This document shows positions 1-6,187 of a stretch of DNA of 24,910 nt, piece after piece. The position numbers were made by a program, and so were the translations under genes. Source of the stretch: VRUE01 sp036524775 (GTDB taxonomy: Bacteria > Actinomycetota > Thermoleophilia > Solirubrobacterales > 70-9); the NCBI GenBank assembly GCA_036524775.1, contig DATDBO010000016.1:1-24910 (forward strand), read 5' to 3'. Each line of letters begins with the position of its first letter. The first letter of the stretch is position 1. The notes below the pieces were generated by a model. That model saw only the letters and a list, made by a program, of their open reading frames with translations, had not been told where the DNA came from and made no database searches.

Positions 1-198
1 GCCATTGCGGAGCGAGCTGCAAAGGAAGTCGAGAACGAGCAGGACGCGACGGCCAAGCGCATCAAGAAGGCCAACGGCAACGGTGGAGAGCTGATCGGCT
101 ACACCTTCGCGCTGCTGGCCTTCGAGGCAGCCTGGGAGCCCTTCGACCTGCCGACCCCTGCCGCTCAAAGCGAGGGGGCGGCGAGTGGCGGCAGATAG
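1..198 (+). CDS. C-terminal fragment of an unknown protein
   Basis: An open frame enters from the left edge and stops at TAG 196-198, giving the last 65 residues of a longer protein. The visible part starts with a charged, probably helical stretch (AIAERAAKEVENEQDATAKR), followed by a short hydrophobic segment (LIGYTFALLAFEAAW) and a Gly/Ser/Ala-rich tail. I recognise no family. The frame is judged real because it is open to the edge, has the GC-rich third positions of its neighbours, and runs straight into the next gene with little or no gap. The start lies outside the window. Confidence 0.5.
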   Translation, partial: AIAERAAKEVENEQDATAKRIKKANGNGGELIGYTFALLAFEAAWEPFDLPTPAAQSEGAASGGR

Positions 199-214
199 GG
201 GTACGCCGGCGAGC

Positions 215-481
215 ATGGTGAACGACGAAACCCCGCCGAAGTACGACATTGCAACGGTTGAATGCTTGATCCTCGAAGTCGCGGCCGAACTGCATCCGCG
301 GCACCTCTCGACAGGAGGGCTTCTGCTGGAGATCGTCGGCGACCCCGACGACATGAATGAGATCGAGACGGGGACTCAGGCGATTCGCAATCTCCGTGAG
401 TTCGGGCTCTTCACCAACCGCGACGACGAGATCGTGGAGCCGACACCGGCAGCGCTCCGGGCCTGCGCGCTTCTTACGTAG
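215..481 (+). CDS. Small winged-helix-like hypothetical protein
   Basis: An 88-residue cytoplasmic protein of unrecognised family. The sequence reads as helix (YDIATVECLILEVAAEL), helix (LSTGGLLLEIV), then a helix and beta-wing (AIRNLREFGLFTNRDDEIVEPTPAAL). This is the pattern of a small winged helix, with a recognition-like helix followed by a hairpin. DNA binding is inferred from the pattern only. ATG 215 is chosen. GTG 185 is an alternative: it has a GAGGGGG stretch 6 nt upstream and would overlap the previous gene by 14 nt, adding ten residues. It probably shares a transcript with the preceding gene. A GC hairpin starts at its stop codon. Confidence 0.6.
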   Translation: MVNDETPPKYDIATVECLILEVAAELHPRHLSTGGLLLEIVGDPDDMNEIETGTQAIRNLREFGLFTNRDDEIVEPTPAALRACALLT

Positions 482-507
482 TGGGGGCGGCTGGGCCCCG
501 CCCCCAC
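481..507. terminator. GC-rich hairpin between convergent genes
   Basis: GTGGGGGCGG (481-490) pairs perfectly with CCGCCCCCAC (498-507) around a 7-nt loop. It begins on the last base of the upstream stop codon and lies 23 bp from the end of the convergent regulator gene. There is no U-tract on either side, so it is at best a non-classical bidirectional terminator or an mRNA 3'-end stabiliser. Confidence 0.5.
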
Positions 508-530
508 CAAGTTCGGGTAGCCCGTATCGG

Positions 531-830
531 CTAGGCGCGTGCCTTGCGGGGCTTGCGGCTGCCCTTTTTCGCCTTTGCCCCTTTCTCCGCGGTCTCGACA
601 GCGCGGTAGAAGTGCTCGATCGCGCCGCGGACCTGGCGTTCGTCGATGACTTCGACCAGGTTCGAGTGGCGCAGCTCGGTTACGTGGTAATTGACCGTGC
701 TCAGCGGAGCGCGCAGCTCCAGGCTGAGGTCTTTGGGGGAGAGGATCCGCCCCCCGTCGAGGCTCAGCACTTCGAGGATTGAAACACGCAGGGGATGGGT
801 ATTGGCTCGGGCCAGGCGTTCCCAATTCAC
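531..830 (-). CDS. ArsR-like winged-helix transcriptional regulator
   Basis: A 99-residue helix-turn-helix protein of the ArsR/HTH_20 type. Residues 8-75 hold the winged helix: a first helix (ANTHPLRVSILEVL), the turn and recognition helix (SPKDLSLELRAPLSTVNYHVTEL), and a wing ending RGAIEHFYRA. The C-terminal 20 residues are a Lys/Arg-rich tail. No Cys metal site is seen, so metal sensing is not supported. GTG 830 is chosen because GAGG lies 7 nt upstream on the minus strand. It is divergent from the large secreted protein at 951 and shares a 120-bp AT-richer spacer with it, so either local or autoregulation is possible. It is a paralog of the regulator at 14791-15450. Confidence 0.8.
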   Translation of the reverse strand: MNWERLARANTHPLRVSILEVLSLDGGRILSPKDLSLELRAPLSTVNYHVTELRHSNLVEVIDERQVRGAIEHFYRAVETAEKGAKAKKGSRKPRKARA

Positions 831-950
831 GGACTACCTCACTTTCGTTGACTGGGGAATACCGAAAAATATTAACTCAAATCATCAAAATCGGGTAATC
901 TCTCGTCAGATGATCGAGTCGAGAGGCCCAAATAGCGGATGGGAGAGCGC
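831..950. promoter_or_regulatory. Divergent promoter region with SD for the secreted protein
   Basis: This 120-bp spacer between divergent genes is clearly more AT-rich than its surroundings. On the plus strand TTGACT (848-853) and TATTAA (870-875) are separated by 16 bp and make a plausible promoter for the downstream gene. GGGAGAG (941-947) is 3 nt from ATG 951 and decides that start over ATG 939, which has no SD. The exact -10 is uncertain because several AT-rich hexamers overlap. Confidence 0.45.
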
Positions 951-3900
951 ATGAGCAGGGGAGAGCCGGGCGTGCGGTGGTCCACGAAGCGGAGCGCGAT
1001 CGGAGTCGGCGCTCTCGTACTTGTTCTGCTGTCAGCCGCGTTCTCGGCCGCCCCGGCCGTGGCCGACATCATCGGCCCGCAGGACCCGAACGACCCGCAG
1101 GTCGACAGCCCCTGGCAGGCGGGGACCTGCAAAGCCGACCCGCCGCCTCCCGGACAGTGCTCTGTCGCTACGCCCCCGCTCTTCTACGAAGAAGCCGCGG
1201 GCCACCCGCCGAAAGGCTTCACCCAGTTCATCATCAACCATGAAGAGAACCCGACCAACCCGCTGCTCCCCGAAATCCCGGTTGGCGACCTGCAGACCGT
1301 GCGAGTCGATCTGCCGCCGGGGCTGACGGTCAACCCGCAGGCGACGGAACAATGCGAACTGGAAGGGGAAGAGAGTCCCTCGACCTGCCCGGCCGGCTCG
1401 CAGGTCGGCACCAGCGAAGTCACCGCGACGAACGAACTGACCGGCCTCTCGGTGACGATTCTTCCGCCGGTCCCCGTCTACAACGTCGTCCCCAAAGACG
1501 GGGAACCCGCTCGCTTCGGCCTCAGCGTCGCCGGAAGCGACATCTTCCTCGAGGCCGACGTCGAATGGGAGGGCGACTACCACGAGTACTTCACGATCCA
1601 CACCCACAAACTGGAGGTCGAAGGCATTCCTTTGGGGCTGGCGAGGGTGGCGAAAAACCGCCTGGTCTTCGACGGCGATGCCGGTGTCGGCGAGGGCACC
1701 TTCATCACCACGCCGACCACCTGTCTGGGCCCCGCGGCGCCTGGTTCTTTCGAGCACGTCTACTCGACCTTCCTGCGGGCCGATTCCTTCCAGGAATCCA
1801 ACCCGACCTTCCCTGAGGGATCGAGCTTCGTCGAGTCGAAGATCCCGCGTAAACCGGGCGAATTCGAAACCTCGCCGAAAAACTGCGACGACATCCCCTT
1901 CGATCCCTCGATCGAAGTCGAGCCGAACACCGCGCAGACCGACTCCCCCTCCGGGGCGACGGTGACCGTGCACCTGCCGGAGGTCAAAAACCCGACCAAA
2001 GACGAAGGAAGTAAGTCCAGCTCCCAGGTCCGATCGGCGGACGTGACCATGCCCGCCGGGATGGGACTCAACCCGTCGGCCGCCAACGGCCTCGTCGCCT
2101 GCAGCGACGAGCAGTTCAACCTCGGCAGCAGAGCGGACATCGGCTGCCCGGACGCTTCGCGGATCGGCACGATCGAGGTCGATACGCCGCCGCTGCCGGA
2201 CGGTTCGCTGAGCGGGCCGGTCTTCGTCGGCAAACAGCTCAGCCCCGATCCAAGCTCGGGCAACCTGTACCGGATCTTCGTCGCTGCCGAGTCGGAGAGG
2301 TACGACATCTCGGCGCGGCTGCTCGGCAAGGTCGAGGCCGATCCGGTGACCGGCCGCCTGACGACGGTCTTCGAAGGGGATGACGTCGACGGCGTAACCG
2401 GGGCCAACCTCCCCGAGGGCCTGCCGCAGGTGCCCTTCGAGAACTTCCACCTGAAACTGAACGGCGGCGCGAAAGCGGCGCTGACCAGCCCGCCGACCTG
2501 CGGGCCGAACGCTACGAGTTCCTCGATGACGCCATGGTCGTCGGCGCAGGGCATCTCCCCGATCGGGGCTGCCGACGGCAGCGGTCCCTCCCCCGACGGG
2601 CCCGCGATCCCCTCGGACGACTTCTCGCTCATCTCGCTGCCCGGCGGCGGGGATTGCCCGAAAACGCTCGCCGCGCGGCCCTTCTCGCTCGGCTTCGGTG
2701 CAGCCCCGGACAACCACAAAGGCGGCGCCTTCAGCCCGCTGCGGATGACGATCGCCCGCGCCGACGGCAACCAGGAGCTGAAGGGCGTCGACATCACCCT
2801 GCCGCCCGGGGTTTCGGCCAAGCTCGCCGGGGTCAAATACTGCCCCGAGGGGGCGCTCGCCGCTGCCGCCGCGAACACCGGAACGTCCGAGGCGGCCTCC
2901 TCCAGCTGCCCCGCCTCGAGCCTGATCGGCAGCGCCACCACCGCCGCGGGCAGCGGCCCCGCCCCGATCTCGATCGGCGGCAAGGCCTTCCTCGCCGGGC
3001 CCTACAAAGGAGCTCCCCTTTCCCTGGCCGTCGTCACCCCCGCCACGGCAGGGCCGTTCGATCTCGGCACGGTCGTGGTGCGGGTGGCGCTGTTCGTCGA
3101 CCCGCGCACCGCCCAAGTGCGGGCGGTTTCGGATCCGATCCCGCACGTCTTCGGCGGCGCCACGCTCGACCTCCGCTCGGTCGCGGTGAGCCTCGACCGC
3201 AAACAATTCTCGCTCAACCCGACCAGCTGCTCGCAGTTCGCCACCGCCGGCTCGCTGCTCGGCGGCGGCGGCAACCCGCTCGACCCGGCGGCCTTCGCGG
3301 CGCTGCCCGTCTCGGCCCCCTTCAAAGCGTCGGGCTGCGAGAAACTCGACTTCAAACCGAAGCTGTTCCTGCGCCTCTTCGGCTCGATGCGGCGCGCCAA
3401 GAACCCGAAGCTGCGCGCGGTCCTGATCGCCAACGCGGGGGATGCCAACATCGCCCGCGCGGCGACGATCCTGCCGCCCTCCCTGATCCTCGACCAGGGC
3501 AACCTGGCGAAAGTCTGCACGCGCGTCCAGTTCGCCGCCAACGCCTGCCCGAGGAACTCGATCTACGGCCACGTGCGCGCTTTCAGCCCGCTGCTGGACG
3601 ACCCGCTCAAGGGGCCGCTCTTCCTGCGCTCCTCCGACAACCCGCTGCCGGATCTGGTCGCTGCCCTGCGCGGCCAGGTGGACATCGAGCTCTCCAGCCG
3701 CACCGACAGCGTGCGCGGGCGCATCCGCAGCACCTTCGACGTCGTCCCCGACGTGCCGGTTTCCAAATTCGTCCTCGTCCTGCGCGGCGGGCCGAAGGGG
3801 CTGCTCGTCAACTCGCGCAACCAGTGCCCGCGCAAAGGCAAAGCCAAAGACGCGAGCGCGAGCAAGAAACAGCGCCGCAAGGGCCCGCGCGCGATCGTCC

Positions 3901-4007
3901 GCTTCAAAGCCCAGAACGACAAGAAACGGAACCTGCGCCTGCGCCTGCGCACCCCCTGCGGCAAGAAAGCGAAGGGGAAAGCCAAAGGCGGCAAGCAGCG
4001 GGGCTAG
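951..4007 (+). CDS. Large secreted repeat protein with lysine-rich tail
   Basis: A 1018-residue exported protein of unknown function. An N-terminal signal peptide is clear: basic start, hydrophobic core GALVLVLLSAAFSAAPA, AVA cleavage near residue 39. The mature part holds a repeated module of the form [LM]-P-[PA]-[GS]-x-x-x-N/x, then C, then CPxxSxxG. Copies start near residues 119, 365, 615 and 838, each followed by beta-rich sequence with paired cysteines. The last 55 or so residues are extremely basic (KGKAKDASASKKQRRKG, then GKKAKGKAKGGKQRG), which would suit binding to acidic wall polymers or nucleic acid. No catalytic motif, sortase signal or membrane anchor was seen. The domain layout suggests a surface or extracellular structural protein. 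Similar lysine-tailed secreted proteins are, as far as I recall, typical of Solirubrobacterales. Confidence 0.8.
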   Translation: MSRGEPGVRWSTKRSAIGVGALVLVLLSAAFSAAPAVADIIGPQDPNDPQVDSPWQAGTCKADPPPPGQCSVATPPLFYEEAAGHPPKGFTQFIINHEENPTNPLLPEIPVGDLQTVRVDLPPGLTVNPQATEQCELEGEESPSTCPAGSQVGTSEVTATNELTGLSVTILPPVPVYNVVPKDGEPARFGLSVAGSDIFLEADVEWEGDYHEYFTIHTHKLEVEGIPLGLARVAKNRLVFDGDAGVGEGTFITTPTTCLGPAAPGSFEHVYSTFLRADSFQESNPTFPEGSSFVESKIPRKPGEFETSPKNCDDIPFDPSIEVEPNTAQTDSPSGATVTVHLPEVKNPTKDEGSKSSSQVRSADVTMPAGMGLNPSAANGLVACSDEQFNLGSRADIGCPDASRIGTIEVDTPPLPDGSLSGPVFVGKQLSPDPSSGNLYRIFVAAESERYDISARLLGKVEADPVTGRLTTVFEGDDVDGVTGANLPEGLPQVPFENFHLKLNGGAKAALTSPPTCGPNATSSSMTPWSSAQGISPIGAADGSGPSPDGPAIPSDDFSLISLPGGGDCPKTLAARPFSLGFGAAPDNHKGGAFSPLRMTIARADGNQELKGVDITLPPGVSAKLAGVKYCPEGALAAAAANTGTSEAASSSCPASSLIGSATTAAGSGPAPISIGGKAFLAGPYKGAPLSLAVVTPATAGPFDLGTVVVRVALFVDPRTAQVRAVSDPIPHVFGGATLDLRSVAVSLDRKQFSLNPTSCSQFATAGSLLGGGGNPLDPAAFAALPVSAPFKASGCEKLDFKPKLFLRLFGSMRRAKNPKLRAVLIANAGDANIARAATILPPSLILDQGNLAKVCTRVQFAANACPRNSIYGHVRAFSPLLDDPLKGPLFLRSSDNPLPDLVAALRGQVDIELSSRTDSVRGRIRSTFDVVPDVPVSKFVLVLRGGPKGLLVNSRNQCPRKGKAKDASASKKQRRKGPRAIVRFKAQNDKKRNLRLRLRTPCGKKAKGKAKGGKQRG

Positions 4008-4018
4008 CGCCGGCGGTC

Positions 4019-4024
4019 TAGCCT
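4019..4024 (+). promoter_or_regulatory. TAGCCT -10 box abutting the glycosyltransferase start
   Basis: TAGCCT fits the actinobacterial -10 pattern TANNNT and ends 9 nt before GTG 4034. No Shine-Dalgarno fits in the gap (CCCGCGTCG). This would give a leader of about 3 nt, that is, an essentially leaderless mRNA. Start-site assignment is inferred from spacing. Confidence 0.4.
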
Positions 4025-4033
4025 CCCGCGTCG

Positions 4034-5077
4034 GTGCGCCCGACGCTCTCCGTCCTGATCGTCGCCTGGAACAGCCGCGAGGAGCTGCCGCGCAGCCTGC
4101 CCGCGGTGGTCGGCGAGCTGGGGGAGGGGGACGAGCTGATCGTCCTCGACAACGGCTCCGAGGACGGCACTCCCGAGGCCGCCGCCGAGTTGGCGCCGGC
4201 GGCGCGGATCGTGCGCAGCCCCCGCAACCTCGGCTTCGCCGCCGGCTGCAACGCGGCGGCGGCGCACGCGAGTGGCGACCTGCTCGTCATCCTCAACCCC
4301 GACGCGGCGCCGCGGCCCGGGTTCGGCGAGGCGATCCGGCGGCCGTGGGTCGAGGAGCGCGGCTGGGCCGCCTGGCAGGCGCTGGTCGCCGACGGCGACG
4401 GGACGACGATCAACTCGGCCGGCAACCCGGTCCACTTCACCGGCATCGTCTGGGCCGGGAAGCACGGCGAGCCGATCGAGACCGCACCGCCGGCGGGCGA
4501 GGTGACGGCGCTCTCGGGCGCCTGCCTGGCGATCCCGCGCCGCACGTGGGAGGAGGTCGGCGGCTTCCCCGAGAGCTTCTTCCTCTACCACGAGGACGTC
4601 GACCTCTCGCTGCGCCTGCGCCTGGCCGGGGGCGCGCTGGGGATCGAGCCGAGCGCCGTGGTCGACCACGACTACGAGTTCGGCGCCCGCGAGCACAAGT
4701 GGCGTTGGCTCGAGCGCAACCGCTGGGCCTTCCTGATCCGCGTCTACCCGGCGAGCCTGCTGGCGCTGCTGGCGCCGGCGCTGCTGCTCACCGAGCTGGC
4801 GCTGATCCCGGCCGCCTTTGCCGCCGGCTGGGGGAGGCAGAAGCTGGCGGCGAGCGGCGAAGCGATCCGCCGGCTGCCGAGCCTGCTGCGCGAGCGCCGC
4901 CAGGTGCAGGCGACGCGCACAGTCAGCGCCGCCGAGTTCGCCGCCTGGTTGACGCCAGACCTCGACTCCCCCTTCATCCCGGCGATCGCCCGCTCGACCC
5001 CTGTGCGCCTCGCCCTGCGCGCCTACTGGCGGCTCGTCCGCCTGCTGCTCAGATCGGCTGGCTCGTCGGCCGGATGA
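4034..5077 (+). CDS. Family 2 glycosyltransferase (rhamnosyltransferase-like)
   Basis: A 347-residue GT-A fold inverting glycosyltransferase, similar in pattern to WbbL/rhamnosyltransferases. It would transfer a sugar from a nucleotide-sugar donor to a surface glycan on the cytoplasmic face. Visible motifs: LSVLIVAWN (5-13), the nucleotide site DNGSEDG (39-45), NLGFAAGCN (65-73), NPDA as the DxD-equivalent (88-91), SGACLAIPR (161-169), and the acceptor/catalytic region FFLYHEDVDLSLRLRLAG (182-199). A hydrophobic segment near 239-266 would anchor it to the membrane, followed by an amphipathic tail. GTG 4034 is chosen because it gives the family's compact N-terminus. Its 3' end overlaps the convergent SDR gene by 29 bp. 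The acceptor cannot be told from sequence. Confidence 0.88.
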   Translation: MRPTLSVLIVAWNSREELPRSLPAVVGELGEGDELIVLDNGSEDGTPEAAAELAPAARIVRSPRNLGFAAGCNAAAAHASGDLLVILNPDAAPRPGFGEAIRRPWVEERGWAAWQALVADGDGTTINSAGNPVHFTGIVWAGKHGEPIETAPPAGEVTALSGACLAIPRRTWEEVGGFPESFFLYHEDVDLSLRLRLAGGALGIEPSAVVDHDYEFGAREHKWRWLERNRWAFLIRVYPASLLALLAPALLLTELALIPAAFAAGWGRQKLAASGEAIRRLPSLLRERRQVQATRTVSAAEFAAWLTPDLDSPFIPAIARSTPVRLALRAYWRLVRLLLRSAGSSAG

Positions 5078-5747
5078 GGATCTCGTTGACGTCGACGTTG
5101 CCCGGCTGCTCCAAGGCGTAGAGCACCGCCCGGGCGATGTCGTCGTCCTGCAGCGCCCACTCGCCCGGCCGGTTGTCGAAGAAGGGCGTGTCGACCATCC
5201 CCGGCTCGATCAGGGTCACCTTGATCGCGTGGTTCTCGTGCATCTGGCGCAGCTCGGCGCGCAGCGCCTCGCCGATCGCCGTCGCCGCCCACTTGGTCGC
5301 CGAGTAGAGCGAGCCGGGAAGCGCGCGTCGGCCGGCGACCGAGCTGGTGACGACGAAGTGGCCGTCGCCGCGCTCGAGCAGGTGGGGGAGGGTGGCGCGG
5401 ATCGTCAGCGCGACCCCGTAGACGTTGGTCAGGACCATCGAGCGCCAGTGCTCGGGCGACTCTTCGAGGAAGCCGCGCGTGGCGCCGAAGCCGGCGTTGG
5501 CGAAGACCGCGTCGATGCGGCCGAAGGCGTCGAGCGCGGCGGCTGCCATCGCCTCGACCTGGTCCCACTCGGTGACGTCGCAGCGCACCGCAAGCGCCCG
5601 CTCGGCGCCGCCAAGCTCCTCGACAAGCGCCTCCAGCGGCTCTACCCGCCGTCCCGCCAGCGCCAGGCGGTAGCGGCCGGCGGCGGCCCGCGCCGTGGCA
5701 GCGCCGATGCCGCTGCCGGCGCCGGTGATCAGCAGGACCGGGTCCAT
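5049..5747 (-). CDS. Short-chain dehydrogenase/reductase
   Basis: A 232-residue classical SDR, an NAD(P)-dependent oxidoreductase acting on an unknown alcohol or carbonyl. The Rossmann glycine motif TGAGSGIG is at 8-15, an acidic/polar dinucleotide region at 31-34 (AGRR, which favours NADP), D57 of the CDVT motif, NAG at 84-86, and the catalytic Ser135, Tyr148 and Lys152 (YSATK). EPGMVDTPF follows at 181-189. Length and order are normal for the family. It ends inside the glycosyltransferase gene on the other strand, and its start is only 35 bp from that of ccmE, so the two promoters must share a very short spacer. The hexamer GAGAAT, 6 nt before the ATG, is a weak -10 candidate. No substrate can be assigned from the neighbours. 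Confidence 0.9.
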   Translation of the reverse strand: MDPVLLITGAGSGIGAATARAAAGRYRLALAGRRVEPLEALVEELGGAERALAVRCDVTEWDQVEAMAAAALDAFGRIDAVFANAGFGATRGFLEESPEHWRSMVLTNVYGVALTIRATLPHLLERGDGHFVVTSSVAGRRALPGSLYSATKWAATAIGEALRAELRQMHENHAIKVTLIEPGMVDTPFFDNRPGEWALQDDDIARAVLYALEQPGNVDVNEILIRPTSQPI

Positions 5748-5767
5748 CGGGCCATTCTCTCAGTTGC

Positions 5768-5773
5768 GATAAT
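5768..5773 (+). promoter_or_regulatory. GATAAT -10 box abutting the ccmE start
   Basis: GATAAT ends 9 nt before GTG 5783 with no Shine-Dalgarno between. It matches the spacing seen at the glycosyltransferase and protease genes and suggests a near-leaderless ccmE-ccmF transcript. Confidence 0.4.
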
Positions 5774-5782
5774 CCCCGGTCC

Positions 5783-6187
5783 GTGGATCCCGGCCGCAAG
5801 CGAAAGATCCGGCTCGTCGTCGCGCTCGGCGTCGCCGTCCTGCTCGCCGGGGCGCTCGTCTACACCTCGTTCAGCGCTTCGTCCGAGGCCAAGCAGCCCT
5901 CCGACCTGATCGGCGCGGCCTCCGGCGGCAGCTACAAGCTGACCGGCCGGGTGGTCAAGGGCTCGGTCGTCCGCCGCGGCGAGCGCATGCGCTTCCGCGT
6001 CGCCGACCGCGACGACGCCGGCCAGAGCATCCCGGTCGCCTACGCCGGCACCGTCCCCGACCCCTTCCGCGGCGGGCGCGAGATCATCGTCACCGGCACC
6101 GTCGAGAACGGCCTCTTCGTCGGCGAGCGGGACACCCTCGTCACCATGTGCCCGTCGAAGTTCACGACGAGTCCGTCTGAGGCATGA
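5783..6187 (+). CDS. ccmE: CcmE-like haem chaperone, Cys variant (CxxxF)
   Basis: A 134-residue System I cytochrome c maturation protein, which carries haem outside the membrane and delivers it to CcmF. It has a basic N-terminus, one membrane anchor (10-29), and an OB-fold beta domain (YKLTGRVVKGSVVR, MRFRVADRD, IPVAYAGTVPDPFRGGREIIVTGTV). The usual haem-binding His of HxxxY is absent; the equivalent position is Cys123 in CPSKF (123-127). CxxxY variants are known from Desulfovibrio and archaea. Here the final aromatic is Phe, not Tyr. GTG 5783 is chosen because it gives a short basic N-terminus before the anchor. Its stop overlaps the ccmF start (ATGA, 6184-6187), so the two are translationally coupled. 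Confidence 0.88.
   Translation: MDPGRKRKIRLVVALGVAVLLAGALVYTSFSASSEAKQPSDLIGAASGGSYKLTGRVVKGSVVRRGERMRFRVADRDDAGQSIPVAYAGTVPDPFRGGREIIVTGTVENGLFVGERDTLVTMCPSKFTTSPSEA

Noticed and set aside
1032..3572. An 846-codon open frame on the minus strand inside the secreted repeat protein
   Set aside because: It is very rich in Arg, Gly and Asp/Glu with no domain pattern, as expected for the antisense of a GC-rich gene; the plus-strand gene has a signal peptide, an SD and repeats.
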